Assembly (NCBI GenBank): GCA_039000515.1
Contig: JBCFYV010000012.1
Span: forward strand, 44,959,695 to 45,023,694
From: Timema cristinae
Lineage: Eukaryota; Arthropoda; Insecta; Phasmatodea; Timematidae
DNA: 64,000 bases
Direction of reading: 5' to 3'
Positions 47,380-60,886 of the stretch are shown piece by piece. Under the pieces are notes generated by a model. That model searched no databases. It worked only from the letters and a program-made list of their open reading frames with translations, and was not told the DNA's origin. A program made the translations under genes and the position numbers. How positions within the stretch are numbered: position 1 is the stretch's first letter; every line of letters starts with the position of its first letter.

Positions 47380-48292
47380 TGTGACAAAGAAAACCATCCC
47401 CTTTTAATTATAATCCCTATTTACAATCATCCATACGTCACTATTCCAACAATATTACTACTTCTAAATGGTATCACCTCTTTGGCGTGTATTGGAAAAG
47501 GTTCTTTTGTTTGTTATTGGCGTGGGTTGAAAAGAAGTGATATTAATGCCGGATGTAAAAACTTTACAATCATTAGAAAAAAGAAAAAAAAGGACTTGTT
47601 ACACTACTTATTACCAGTTTAAGATTATGAAAGGATGTACACCAGGATCTTGATTACTACTTGAAGAGTTTGTGAGGACATGCATATCCTTCAGTAAACA
47701 TAAAGAGATATGTACATAATATCGAGTTCTCGACTACAGATGGTCTAGGGTGAGAAGTTTCAATTTTCTTATATTATTGCGGGACGAGGATGGTTTTAAT
47801 AAAAAAAAGGTAAATAATAGGTGGCTGTGAGCAGAGTGGCTATTTTGTTTGACTCAAAGAAGTCTAATTGTGTTAAGGGTAAATAATAAAACTTTCTGCG
47901 CCATAATTTTGTACGTGGTTGGACTTAGGTATATATGTTGGTTTTTATTTTGCCTTTGAAAATGTAAGGAAAAAGTTTTTTTTTTTTTTATTTTTGTTAT
48001 CGAATGATTTAAATTGGATTAAGATTGTGATATAATAATTATAGCTTTGACAACAAAACAAATGTTATATAAATATGTTAACCTAGATATGTGATTTACC
48101 GGAGCTCCGCAGGCAGGTTAAATAAAAGTGCCTATCTAAACCCAGAGGTCCCGAGATTAAGTTTCCTCGTGCAACTGAGCTAGATAAAATTGAACTTTTT
48201 TTTTTACATACAACAGTAGGAGAAATATATATTTAATTAAAAATAAATAATAATATTTTTTTTTCTTACCTTTTTTTATTTATTTTTTCACA
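47380..48292 (+). repeat. 5' LTR, right-arm copy
   Basis: TGTGACAAAG to TTTTTTCACA, 913 bp, matching 34902-35814. Confidence 0.92.
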
Positions 48293-48293
48293 G

Positions 48294-48300
48294 TGGCGCC
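48294..48300 (+). promoter_or_regulatory. Primer-binding site, right-arm copy
   Basis: TGGCGCC after a single G spacer, as in the left arm. Confidence 0.8.
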
Positions 48301-48368
48301 TTAACGCGGGGCTTTTCGATAAGGTTAGGATAGAGCAACCTAGTATTTTCAAATGTGGTTTAGGTTAT

Positions 48369-50236
48369 GAGCCAGGAAGGGTATTTTCTTAGAAGTAGGG
48401 ACAGAGGACAGTCTAAGATAAACATTAGGTATGAGGCTGAGGTTTTTACCCACAATAATGGATGGACAATCAATTGATGTAGGGTTGGAGGATGATGCTG
48501 CTACCACGACAACACAGCAGGAAAAGGTAGTCAGGGACCAAGTAGTGGTTGAGGATTTGAGCGACGACTCATCCCAAACTTATTTTTGAGGGTCCGTCAC
48601 CAGACGGGGACAAAATCCCTCCTTTCCCTATGGAAGTTCCCCATAGTACCCCTTCGTTGGACCTTATGGCGGGTATCCAACAGTTGTTAATGGAGATGAG
48701 GGAAGGGCAGTTAGTCCTCGGAGAAAGCTCGTTTCTACTCAGGAGGAAACCCGCAGTGAGATTATGCGTCACATCGGTTCATTAACGGTCAGTATGAGGG
48801 AAGATTTTTTAGCGGCAATAGGCAAGACCAGGGCCGACTTTGAGGTTAGAGTTGAGGCCACTGAAGAGCGGTTCAGGCAGGAGCTGGCCCCGTGTTAAGA
48901 AAGAGATCCTGGAGTCAAGGGATGAGTTTAGCCAGACCTTGGAGTCAAACCAAAGGTTGACGGCACAGAAGCAAGAACAGCAGTCGCACAGCTAGAGGAA
49001 GGATTGAATAGGCTAAGCCTAGAGGTGCGTACAGGGAACGAGAGTCAGACAAACACACTGGGATTCTGAACTCTACTGTTGGCTCACTGAAGGACAAGAA
49101 CTGGGATTTAGCCAAAACCCAGGTGGGGTTGGATCAGAGGTTGACTGATACAGCCGAGGAGGTAAAAATGGTAAAGAACCAGCTTGAGGATTGTCAGACC
49201 AGGTCACGTTAGGGGGGCTGGGCGACTTAAGTCCATTTTCTTCATCTTTGTGTACCCTTTTAGGAGACCGGCTCTTGGGGATAGACTCCCTAAATTCAAT
49301 CGCAGAGTGGGCAGGATCCCGTTAGCCCCTCAAAACTCTGGAGGAACTTTTTGAAGGGCGTCGACTAAATGATAAGGAAAAAATAAGGTTAGGGGGCAGT
49401 TCCCTCACTGATGACGCTTTGCCTTGGTGGTCGGTAGTGCGCGAAAGCATCACAGGCTGGGAGGAGTTTCGAACCCGATTCCTAGCAATGTTTTGGAGTG
49501 TGGAGATCCAGGGCCAAATGAGGGCTAAATTACATGCGTCAAGGTACCATGAGAACGGAGGTACTCTGGAGGTTACCTTGCCGACATGTAAGTAAAAGTA
49601 GGAATTTCGAGTCGAACATCAGTGACTCTGAGTTGATATATATGGTCACGCATCAACTACCCATACGGTACCGCGAGATGTTGGTAGGGATTACCTACAA
49701 CACTTTGGAGGAATTTAGGGCCGGACTGCAGCGCTTGGACGCTTTGGAACAGGATAGGCGTAGGGACAAAGTAGGACAGTTTAGTTCCCCACTTCATAGG
49801 AGGCCGAACGTGGAACAGCGGGTAGGACCTACTCCACAGTTTCAACTGGGAGCACGTCCACAGGAAGCGTGGAGGAGAGATAGACCTCCTCGCGACCATT
49901 CAGGCCGTAGTTTAGTTTGGGGTGCCCAGACAGAGCACCAATATTCTGGTAGAGTCGGGAAAACTCCATCATAACCTTGAGGTAAGAGACAAAAGGTCAG
50001 TCAACGGACCTTTCCCCACCCTAGAACCCACCCTTATGGGACAACGACAGGGACTTTAGGTCTAGGAGTAACTCCCATACCCCATTTCAACCGTCCCAGA
50101 CGAACCCTCAACATAGGGTACCAGCTAACATAGGTCCAGTTTATCAAGGGCAAGCATCCCGTGGTTCAGTCATCATCCTCAACCAGTTGATGTAAATGTA
50201 ATCGTCAAAGAGGGAAACTGTTCACCTGCGATGTAG
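48369..50236 (+). pseudogene. gag: Gag-like frame, multiply interrupted copy
   Basis: Same protein as at 32950-34827, on the plus strand. Many one-base changes break it, for example an added T near 48455 and 48584, a changed word near 48718, a damaged stretch near 48803, and a lost G near 48984. It is intact at the three places where the left copy is broken. Only the stretch 49534-49974 remains readable as a long frame. Because breaks fall in homopolymers and differ between copies, sequencing error explains them better than decay. Confidence 0.75.
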
Positions 50237-53071
50237 GCAGCCCAGACCGGTCGCAGGTTCCACACACTCTGGGAGCATTTTTATATGTCAAGAAAAAGTT
50301 AACACCCTTTGGAGTAGATCTTAGGGAAGAATTACTAAATGAAAAGGAAGAAATGGAGATGTCAGGAATCCGACGTGTCCCGAGCTTATGTTAGAAGTTG
50401 AAGGATTATCTCTGAGTTGTCTATTAAATTCAAGAGCACCATAGGACAAGATTGGTTTAAATTCGCTGGCTGTTTGTTCTATACTTAAGGATGTAATTGT
50501 TGAATTTCTAAACTTCAGCAACAGAGTCATCGATGTGTTTGTCAGTCAGAAGAACAGAAGTAGCCAACTTTTGTACAAATAAATTAAATAGTATCATCAC
50601 TTGACTTCAAATTTGAGCATGGGAAGACAATATTGATATCAAAATCTTAAAAAGGCGATTATAGACTTGTATTAGTAAAACATTCAATTATTTTAAAAGC
50701 AAATTAAATGTTAACATTAAGAGCTGGTCGAACCCTTTCGTGAGCAGCCTCTCCGGTGAAATTAGGTACATGGTTCTAGATTCCCAGCACTGCATAGGTG
50801 GTGCCTCGAAAGACACAACAATGTGGATTACAATTGATTATATCTAAAGCCGGTTACACCATTAAAACACTTAAAACTACAAAAAAAAAAGAAGAATTTA
50901 AAACTCTAGGAAGGATTGGTGAAAAATTCTCAGCATCCAACAATAACTTGCGGCATTTTTTTTTTTCAAGGTTGGAAGGTACACACCGTATTATACAAGT
51001 CAGTATCAATCTAAGGAAAGATAAGAAAGAATAAAACAAAAGTGTGGAGAAATTTTTTTGTATTGTGGAAAGGGTAATTTATCCCACAATTATTACTTAA
51101 GAATTATAATGGATAATTTCGACAATCATTAATAGATTATTTTGTTATTGTTAAAGTATCTACGTCAAAGAAAGTTAAGAAATACCCCATGTGAAAGAAG
51201 ATGCATCCCAAGACCTACACGATAAGAATGTGCCTACAAAATGAGAGAGAGAAAATCCTGTGAGTATTTAAAATATATGTATAATGGTTATAACCAGCGT
51301 CAACATTAAGGATCCTCTGTCCGGACTGTTAGACTGGGCAGAAATTGGATAGTCACATGAATTTAAAACTTTGAAAGGGGGCCCACAAACTTTTATTGGA
51401 AAAGAATCATCGAGAATTATTAAATGTTTTATGGTGAAATTTTAAGGTTTTTTATTTTTTTGTATTTCAAAGAAAATATAGTTGAGGAAGAGACAAGAAG
51501 GAATTTTCGAGATAAAGTAAATCACAACCAAGGGGATTTTTTTTTCATGTATGGAAGCAACGGGAAAGACGATCTAAACGTTTTAACATTTTATTTTTAA
51601 ATATAATGAAGTTTTTTAAGAAAAAAAAAGTTTTAAAACCTAATTTATTCAATTGTTACCCATGGGGCTTTGTGTTTTTAATATTTTGTAACTTAGTGGT
51701 AGCCCCAACAGCTAGAAAGAAGTTTTTACCCCAAAATTGTCGCCAAAGCAGGCCCCAGCAAGTGGGACCTGGTTTCCGCATTTCGTCCTTGCAGTAGGAA
51801 GAGGGGAATTATTTTCCCAACTTAAACAGACAACATTGTGAAATGTATTTTTTTATTTCGTTAGGGTTTTTTTTTTTAAAACACCCATGAATTAAAATTA
51901 TTCATACGGGAGCACCTATGAAAAATGTTGAATTTTTAAAATGGGCCCCGTTTTCCCCGGGGGGGCCTATACTTTGATAGGGAATTTTTAAATTTTGTAT
52001 TTTATTTCTGAAACCTAAATTTTTTTTTATATTATTCAAACACTATATTTTTAAAATATTGTGTCTTTTGTCCTATGTTTTTAGGGTTTTTAAAAAGGTT
52101 TTTTTTCTTCATAAATCAAACAATTTTGTAATTATTATTTTTTTAACTTTTTTAATTTTCTCATATGGTTGATTAAATCACTGGGAAGGTTTTATGAAAT
52201 CTCACTTTTAAAAATTTTAAATTTATATTATGAAGTCAGTTCGCACCCGTGGTGTAATAAGAACCAGGGGGGTGTAGGTACCCAAAAAGTTTTTGGGTGA
52301 GTTTTTGGATCAATTTAAGATGATTTGGGGGCACAGTCATTTTTAGGAAAAACCAATTTGGGATGATTTCACGGTTTTTTTTTGTTTTTTTTTTTTTTGG
52401 AACAATTTTTTCTCATAAGTTGAAAAAAAGTCTCATATGTAAAAACGATAGTTTCAAAACTCTTTTTTCCCTCCACTTTGCTATTTAATATTTAAGAATT
52501 TTTGGGTTTTTTAAAGAGTGGTAAAAAATAATTTAATATGTCCAGTCTATTTCTAAAAAGTGGTTTTTTTTCAATGTAATGAGGTAGTTTTGTTTTGTTT
52601 AGTAATTCAATTTTTTGTAGGTCAGAGAATCTAACAGCTTTTAAAAATATAAGGAAGCATTAGCCATGTAAAAAATTTGTGTAAAGTTTGTAAAAAAAAA
52701 AAGTTATGTAAAACCCAAGGTTTTTAACAAATTTTCACTGGAGGAAACTAATGCCATTTTAATTTTTTTCAAATAGCTGGGTAGTGCGGGTTTTAAAACC
52801 CGGGCATGTGTTTTAATTTGTCGCTTTGGTTGCGAGCACCGACATAAGTCAAGTGCGCGTCTTCAAAATATAAACCAATATGTAAAAGGGTTAAATGAAT
52901 TTTACTTTCCCCAGCACCTTACCTGCAAGGATCCAACGGTGCCAAGTTAAAAAAGGGGAAATTTGTTAGACAAAGGGGCCTTAACTCCTACCACTTTAAG
53001 TGCACCCAAAGGTGGTAATGTTCCATAGCAGTTTTAATACTAAAACTAACTTCTAAACATTAGGGCAAAAC

Positions 53072-53955
53072 GTGACAAAGAAAACCATCCCCTTTTAATT
53101 TAAAACCCTATTTTCAATACCATACGTCCTATTCCAACTAATTTCTACTTTTAAAAGGTACACCTCTTTGGCGTTATTGGAAAAGGGTTTTTGTTTTTTA
53201 TTGGGGTGGGTTGAAAAGAAGTTTTATAAGCCGGGGTGAAAACTTTACAATCATTAGAAAAAAAAAAAAGGACTTTTTACACTACTTTACCTTTTAAGAT
53301 ATGAAAAGGGGTACACCAGGATCCCGATTACTACTTTAAGAGTTTTGAGGAAGCATACCTTTTTAAAATAAAAAGATATTACATAATATCGAGTTTTCGA
53401 CACAGATGGTCTGGGGGGAGAAATTTCAATTTTCTTTATTTATTGCGGGACTGAGGGTGGTTTTAATAAAAAAAAAAAAGGAAATAAAAAGTGGCTGTGA
53501 GCAGAGTTGGGGTATTTTGTTTGACTCAAAGAAATTTTTAATTGTTTAAGGGTAAATAATAAACTTTCTGCCCATAATTTTGTCGTGGTTGGACTTTGGG
53601 ATATTGTTGGGTTTTTTTTTGCCCTTTTAAAATGTAAGGAAAAAATTTTTTTTTTTTTTTTTTTTTTTTTATCGAATGATTTTAAAATTGGATTAAGATT
53701 TTGATATAATAATATAGCTTTACAAAAAAACAAAAGTTTATAAAAATTTAACCCGAAAAGTGATTTACCGGGCTCCGCAGGCAGGGTTAAATATAATGCC
53801 TATCTAAACCAGAGGGCCCGAGATTAAGTTTCCCGTCAACTGGCTAGATAAAATTGAACTTTTTTTTTTTCATACAAAAGTAGGAGAAAAAATATATTTA
53901 AAAAATAAAAAATAATATTTTTTTCTTACCTTTTTTTTTTTTATTTTTTTTACAA
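53072..53955 (+). repeat. 3' LTR, right-arm copy, corrupted
   Basis: Begins 'cgtgacaaagaaaaccatcc' and ends near 'tttttttacaaaagc' where the left copy has TCACA then GTAGC. Ends are approximate. Confidence 0.75.
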
Positions 53956-54249
53956 AAGCTTTAAATAAGAAGTGGCCAAATTTTTTTTATTTTATTCCTA
54001 GAAAGGTTTTAAATGTGAATGCCCAATATATTGAAAAGTGCTAAGGCCCCCCAAAATTTTTTAGATATTACATCTCCCAAAAAATGAAATAGGGGTTTAA
54101 ATCCAAATTGTTCGTAATTATAAGGGGGGATATGTTCCATGAAACCTACATGATATTTGTTTTTTCCAAAAGGTAAGTTTGTGAATTCACATATTTCCCT
54201 AGGGTTTAAAAAAAAATAAGTTTTACCCTTTTAATTTTTTTTAAAATTA

Positions 54250-54405
54250 TTTTATTATTATTATATTTTATTATTATTATTATTATTATTATTTTGACCC
54301 GGGATTACTACCCCTTTGGGTTTAAAACGACTTCTCTAATGTGCAAGGTGGGTATTTTTGAGATGAAAAAAGGCCCAAAAATTTAATGTGGAATCCGAAC
54401 CACTT
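54250..54405 (-). mobile_element. Truncated SINE family A, corrupted mirror copy
   Basis: Mirror of 28608-28771, with (ATT)n then 'gggattactacccctttggg' and 'tggaatccgaaccac'. Confidence 0.6.
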
Positions 54406-54769
54406 TTTTTTTAATAAACACATAGTAATTTTATAAAGCCCCTATCATAACATAGCTATTGAAATTTAAAATAGCCCCAAATAGTGTGGTACGTGTTGAA
54501 TTTCCCAAAATTTCCCGGGGTAGTCCAAATGAAGGGAAAAATTCAACAAAGCAAAGAATGGAGTAAATTAAAGTTTGAAGAAAGGAAAAACATACAAAAT
54601 TAAAAAAGCTCAGATTTTTGCCCTGGAAAACCAAGTAAAATAACTGCCCATAAAAAAAAATGCTTTTTGCTATGGTTTACATTACCTCTGAAAAACTTTT
54701 TTATTTCAATTTTTCCAAAGACAGTAATTTCAGCTTGGTAGTTTCTAAAAAAAATATTTTATTATTTTA

Positions 54770-55024
54770 ATTTGCACCGCGTCTTACTACCCCATTCGGT
54801 TATACCACTTCGCAAGTTTAAGGTAGGTTTATAGGGATAAATGGAGGACCTACAGTTTAACGTGGAATCCAAAACCCCGGGGGAGGCCCCGGCATTCCCA
54901 CATTTTTACAAATGCTTGTCAAGGTGAAGGAAGGTTTGGGAAAAAGATAAATCTTTACCCGGGCCGAGGATTAAACCCGGGCCCCCCTAAATTTTGAACC
55001 TTTCCCCTAACCACCGGGCACCTA
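54770..55024 (-). mobile_element. SINE family A, corrupted mirror copy
   Basis: Mirror of 27960-28248: 'gcaccgcgtcttactacccc' at one end, 'taaccaccgggcacctag' at the other. Confidence 0.65.
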
Positions 55025-55918
55025 GTATTTAAAAAAAAACAAAAAATTTTGTAAGGGATTTTATTTTTGAAAAGTGTCATTTTAGTTTTTTTTTTAAAAA
55101 TTTTTTGCACAAAACCCTTTTTGTGTTTCACTGCGGGAACTATCCTTTCCCTTTTGTTATTTTTTAAATATTAAAAGTCCTATATTTCATTTAAATTCTA
55201 TACTTTAAACTAAACTTAAATTTTTGGGGTAGAATAAAAAAATTTTATTGCAGCATGATAAAATACAAAATTAAATAGTTTTATTAAAAAAAACTCCAAT
55301 TTTGATTTTTTGAACTTTGCCTCTTTCTTATGTCCGCATAATTCTTTAATAAATTTGCCGTTTTTGTGCCACGAGGGTTGGTGTTGATGAATATGCGCAT
55401 GTGTTTTAGGGCACTCATCCCCTCCCACCTTCGTTATTGGCTCGATGGGGGAATCCAATCTTCAAGCTTGCCATTAAACCCCGCATCGGTTCTGATCTAT
55501 TGCCGAGCCAAAAATTTGGGCCCACTCTCCCCACGCAAGAAAATTTCGTTTTTAAATTTTGGGTCTTTCAGAAAGACTGGGAAAGGGTCCAGGGCCAGAT
55601 CAGCGTGTATAACCAGCCCCCTATCCAATTGTTTACTACCATTTTTAAAAAAAAGAACATTTTTTACGGTCTCTAAAAAACACCTACCAGTAGAGTTTTA
55701 AAAAATTTTGTGGGTTACGGTTTTTTTTTTACTCGCAAAAAAAAAAATTCGTCGTAAAACTCGAGCTCAAACCCCGTTCCGGATGACTTTAAAAATGCAT
55801 TTATTGCGTCAATTTAGATGTCCAGTGCAATGCGCTTTCCAGCATTGAAAACGTGAGAAACTGAACTTCAAATTTTAAGTGTGTGTTTTTTAGTCAGACT
55901 CTTTATATAGATTTTTTT

Positions 55919-56165
55919 TTTTCATCGGGTCTTAATCCCCTTCAGGTTTTTAAACTTTGTAATAATTACGGTAATGGTTTTTAGGGAAAAAAGGGAAATA
56001 ATTTCAGATGGTGTAACCCCGCATTTGAGTTGGGGAGAGTGGAAAACCATTTTGGTAAAAAAACCCCAGTACATTGAACTGAGACTAAAACCCATATCCC
56101 CCATCCTTGGAAGTCTGTTTACTTCAAGAGTAGTTGTTTTGACCCTCGCCACCGAATCAGGGGAT
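55919..56165 (-). mobile_element. SINE family B, corrupted mirror copy
   Basis: Mirror of 26784-27032: 'catcgggtcttaatccc', 'gagagtggaaaaccatttt' and 'gccaccgaatcag'. Confidence 0.6.
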
Positions 56166-56419
56166 ATAAATGTTCTTTGAATAAATCAGTTTTAAAATTT
56201 TTTTGTTGGCAAATAAAAGCTTGTATTGATAAGTTGTTAGAAATAAAAGAATTGCAGAGATCACATTAAATGAAATAATTTATATATTTAAAGCAATTGT
56301 ATCTTGTCTAAAAGTTTCAAAAAGAATTTTTATAACAACATTACTTTAAATTTTTTACGAATGTTTAGAAGGTTTGCTAATTTTAACGGGCAATTCTCCG
56401 ATATTTTAATACCTGGCAC

Positions 56420-56501
56420 TGTATTTATAGTTCTGGATGCGGACCCTCGGATTAATCTTATTTTTTAATGTGGCTCTCGATTACTAAGTTGGACAGCCCT
56501 G
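56420..56501 (-). mobile_element. hAT-type end, mirror copy
   Basis: Mirror of 26423-26510, ending 'gttggacagccctg'. Confidence 0.5.
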
Positions 56502-58179
56502 TTCCATGCGAATTATAAAGGTATCATAATAATGTTATAGATGGCAGCATAGCTCAATTTAGGCTAAAGTTTGACTTTCTCCCTTTTTTTCGTGATTATT
56601 TTCAAACGCTTGACTTACTATATAAACCATATAGTTATAGGTTCATACTTAAGGCTTCAGTACATTAAATTCAACTTAACATTAAGTTTAGCTAACCAGA
56701 TTTTAGAGCTATCAACTAAACTCAGTTACCACGAAAAGTATAAGCCGTAATGACCCTATTTAAAAGCTACGCCAAGTGGAAACGTACAGTATAAGATTAC
56801 TACTTTCAAAGAAAACGGAGTATACATCAGTGAAATATAAGACAATACTGTTTAGTAATGGTTTTGAAGTATAGTATCCAATATTTGAAATAAAATAAGA
56901 CACAATTGTACTAACTTTCTATATATTGTGTTTTATAGCTTCGAAGATAATTCTCAAAATATGTTTAGTTAACTATTTATAAGTAGGTTTTCCCCATAAA
57001 AAACCAACACAATAATTTGTTAATCACAATACTTTCTTTTTACATATAATTTACAGCCGTTGGCAGGCTGATGTCAATACTACCCAAACCGACAATCCAT
57101 AATATTGATTTTTATATTATGAAAGATTATGTTTTGTTTGTTGGGCATTTTGTTATAAAATTATTTCCGTCACTTAATTATACTGATAATAGTGACGAAA
57201 GTGAGAGCAAAAATTTTTTATTTTGACAAATATCTTTATATATATTACTTTTTTTTTATGATAGGCCTACTGTAGGTTTTTTTTGTATCAATGTCTTCTG
57301 ATTCGACCCTTCAACGACTTTAAACCCTTACGTCAGTTTAACTTCGAAGCCCTAGAAAAACCACGTACAATAATTGGCCATGGTTGAAAACGTCTTGGGC
57401 AAAATGGATATCAACTCTATCCAAGGTTTGAACTTGTGACTTCTTGTCGTTAAGAATTTAGATTAACTGGGACATCATAAAATAAAAGGGATGTAACGGT
57501 ATAAAAGGGCCAAATCGATTTTTTGTGTGAAGCACAAATTTCCTTGAGACTAACTCGTTAAAGTTGTTGCGTGATTAGATTTGCTTCCAATTTTGTCACT
57601 GCTAGGCGCATAGGCCCTGTTTAGTATTTAAGTTCCTTAGAAGCATTATAATGCGTCCCGTTTTAAAGTTTAATTTGAGTGGTGGCATTGTTGATGTTGT
57701 CAAGCTGTTTAAAAACACTACTGATAGTTGTCTTTTTCCCCACTCATCCTCAGAGTCAATCGATCCACACTAATTTTATAAAGTTATGTAATTTATTACT
57801 CTGCAGTGTTAGACTGTCTTTTAACTAGTGTAATACTCGGTTTGTATGAATACATATATAGGCCATGTAAATGTAAGTTAGAATTACATAAATTTGTCTA
57901 AAGTAAACTGTAACATTTTCATTGACCAAAGAAAGACTTTTTGCAAACGAATACGAATACAAATCAACCAAATAATAAACACGTTGGATTTGAGATTGAA
58001 ATTTATATTTCAGTTTATCCTTGCTTTTGAAATTCAAATAATATATAGACAATTAAAATGTGTAAATATATCAAGGTTTTTCTTTCTTATAATTTTTATT
58101 TTGATAAGTTTCCAAGTTTGAAAAATGTGTGTATCTCTGGAGTGGTTCTTCTAGAATTTTACCAAATTTCAGCTATTCA

Positions 58180-59640
58180 TTGTAAAGTATTAAAAATTAT
58201 CTGGTCAAATTTCTTACATATATAGACGTTAATAGAGATTTAAACCATAATGTTCAAATAGACATATTTAATAAAATTTCCAAGAATAAGTTATTTATAA
58301 AATTATCCTAAGTCAATTTTATTTATAAAAATAAAAATATATTCTTAATCATCATGAAAAACTTTCCCAGATTCCTATTTTGAACTCAATATTCAAGGTT
58401 AATCTACAAAAAATTCGAGTATTCTATAATAATTAGTCGTAAGTAAACGACCCGTAAATTAATTTATTCTAGATAAATAAAAATGCATTAGTATTGATAG
58501 TATAAGAAAATCTCCGATACTAATTTGAACAAAATCATTAGAGCTATTTACCATTTTTTGAATCAATCATTAATTAACTACTATTAGGTGTATAGCCCGA
58601 ACCGATAGCAATCCATGGTGTTTAAAAGCTTTTTTTTAATCTAATCTATATGAATATATTATATAACAAGCAAATTAAAAGATTCATATTATGAACCAAA
58701 TCACCAAAACCCATTATTTTAAACATCCAAATTAAAAAATAATAGTAATCAGTAAGCTACCCATTACTGAATTTTCCCCAAAAAAAAGAGTATACAGTTT
58801 TTATTTGTCACTTTCATATCAAACACTCCTTTGATACATTCTAAGCAAAATCACTCTAGCTATTTTCAAAATAATTCTAGTTTTCAAAAATCACTCATCA
58901 GTAAACGATTACTTATCAAATTTTTACCCAAAATAAAGTATACAGGTGTTATTTGTCATGTCAAAAACCCAAGAAATACACTTAGACCAAATAAATTAAA
59001 TTATTTTTAAAATTTCCAGTTTCTAAAAAAAGAAAAGTCCTCAGTCAACAACCCATCGATGAGTTTTCACCTCAAATACAAATATATAATGTTAATTTTC
59101 ATGTAAAACATTACCAAGATACCCATTTAGAACCAAATCATTAAGACATTTTTTAATATAACAATTTTTTGAAAATCAATCATTAGTAAATTACCCATGA
59201 ATGAGTTTTTAGAAGAAAAACAATTATATATTTTGTTTAAACGTACCACACAATCTCTATATCTTTGATTTTAATAAAATTGTTCTAGCTTTTTTTTCTA
59301 AATAAATTTAAGAATTTTCAAAAAATTACCATTTGTAAGAATTATTGCAAAAATAACATTATGCAACGCTATTTGTCATATCAAATCAATTTTAAATATA
59401 CATTTTAAACAAAATTATTAGAGCCACTTTAGAGAAATTTGTAACTAAAAAAAAATTACTTAGCAGTAAGCTACCTGAAAACTAATACTAAAAAAAAAAA
59501 TAGTGAAAAAGACATATAAAATCTAAATATCAGGTTTAAACAAAATCCATCAAAAAGTTTTGGATCCGTGGTCATGGATAGATTGATATATAAATAGACA
59601 TGGGACAGACCGATTTTTAAAACTACTTTTTTTTAGTTTA
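58180..59640 (-). repeat. ~140-bp-unit array, mirror copy
   Basis: Mirror of 23270-24750. The 'catcagtaagctaccc'-type blocks are well preserved, so this part of the arm is good sequence. Confidence 0.55.
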
Positions 59641-59952
59641 TGTTCACATAAAACGTAAAGACTTCTCATAGTCTCGAGATCGATTAATACCTTCTCTTGA
59701 TATGAGAAAGTATATATTAGTAAATTAGAAAGACTAAACATGTTCTTAGAAAACATCATTCTCGGTATCTTCTTTAATTAAACAGTTTTGTTTAGTTTTT
59801 AAAGTATTTTACTCATAGGAGACACTGGCCCGAAGCCTGATGAGAATTAAATATTAATATTGATTTTATAAATAAACAAATTGTTGGATTTTATTGTTTG
59901 CTAAGCTGTACTAGTAAATTAACTGTTTGAGTTGTGTTTGTATTTATTATTA

Positions 59953-60217
59953 TTAGCACCACGTCTTACTACCCGTTCGGGTTATACGCACTTACGCTAA
60001 TGTGTAATGGAAGTGTGATTGGAATGAAATGAAGGACCTACAGTTTAACGTGGAATCCGAACCACGGTGGAGCCTGGCATTCCCCACATTCACAAGATGT
60101 CTTGTCAGAGGTGGAGGAAGGGTTTGGTAATCAGATAAATCTGTGCCGGGACCGAGGATTGAACCCCGGCCGCCAGCATAGAAGTCTGACACCTTACCCC
60201 TAGACCACCAGGTCACC
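59953..60217 (-). mobile_element. SINE family A, mirror copy
   Basis: Mirror of 22687-22961, complete from 'caccacgtcttactaccc' to 'accaccaggtcacc'. A few bases are missing in the core relative to the left copy. Confidence 0.88.
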
Positions 60218-60269
60218 GTGTTTGTATTTCTTTATTAATTAGGTAATTATGATAAGTTTGATAAGAATC

Positions 60270-60475
60270 ACTTTTATTTGTAGATTAAGATCTTCAACTA
60301 AAGGATGGAGCAGAGGAGGATAGTTTAAAGAGTGTGTGCCCGCACTAGCCCAGAGAGAGGATGAGAAAATCATAGTTAATGAACACAGCTGAGATTCGAA
60401 CCTTGACATCTTTGTAATTGACATTCCGGTCTATTGCAAGCTTGATAGACTTAGACCAAGCGACTACTGAATGAT
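60270..60475 (-). mobile_element. SINE family B variant, mirror copy
   Basis: Mirror of 22438-22640, with box B 'gagattcgaacc' on this strand. Confidence 0.6.
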
Positions 60476-60504
60476 CATAATAAAGCATTTTTACTAAATT
60501 TCAA

Positions 60505-60670
60505 GCAGAAACCCTTGTAGTGGCACGTGGGCTAAGGTATATACTCAATCCGGTTTAATTTTCAGGTGACAAAAAGACTAGGTTTCAAATCTCGTCGTTT
60601 GAGGTGGTTTTTAACACCCTACCTCCACGAAAATGTGGATATGTGGTTTCCTTAATTTGTATCTGCGGAT
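60505..60670 (+). mobile_element. Truncated SINE family B, mirror copy
   Basis: Mirror of 22240-22385. Confidence 0.5.
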
Positions 60671-60777
60671 AGCCTGATTAGAGGTATTAGGAAAAGGATA
60701 AAAATAAACAACAGACAGCACACGTGCATCAAAGCGAATAAACTTAATTATTGTTTAAGAAAGGGATCTTTGTATGC

Positions 60778-60792
60778 AGTCTCCGGATGTTT

Positions 60793-60837
<45 letters not shown>

Positions 60838-60886
60838 AGAGAGAGAAGAGAGAGAGAGAGAGTGGGGGTTAGAAACACCCGGAGAC
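60778..60886. mobile_element. Hairpin-bounded microsatellite, mirror copy
   Basis: AGTCTCCGGATGTTTCTAAC at one end and GTTAGAAACACCCGGAGAC at the other. Interior (TA)n, (GA)n and 'gtggggg' differ in length and detail from 22015-22122. Confidence 0.65.

Larger units (their letters stand above)
47380..53955 (+). mobile_element. Gag-only LTR retrotransposon, right-arm copy
   Basis: The same insertion as at 29073-35814: identical flanking GTAG (47376-47379) and identical neighbouring sequence on both sides. Structure 5' LTR, PBS, gag, non-coding interior, 3' LTR. The distal half is corrupted by indels. Confidence 0.88.
51310..56500. other. Low-quality sequence block
   Basis: Compared with the mirrored left-arm bases, this block shows T, A, G and C runs lengthened, dinucleotides collapsed and short words missing (for example 'tgtgccggtagctgttag' becomes 'tgtccggactgttag'). 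Frames here, such as 53440-53733, 54431-54634 and 55366-55701, are products of the errors. Confidence 0.85.

Noticed and set aside
53440..55701. Several open frames of 67-111 codons
   Set aside because: They arise from insertion/deletion errors; the matching left-arm bases do not keep them open.
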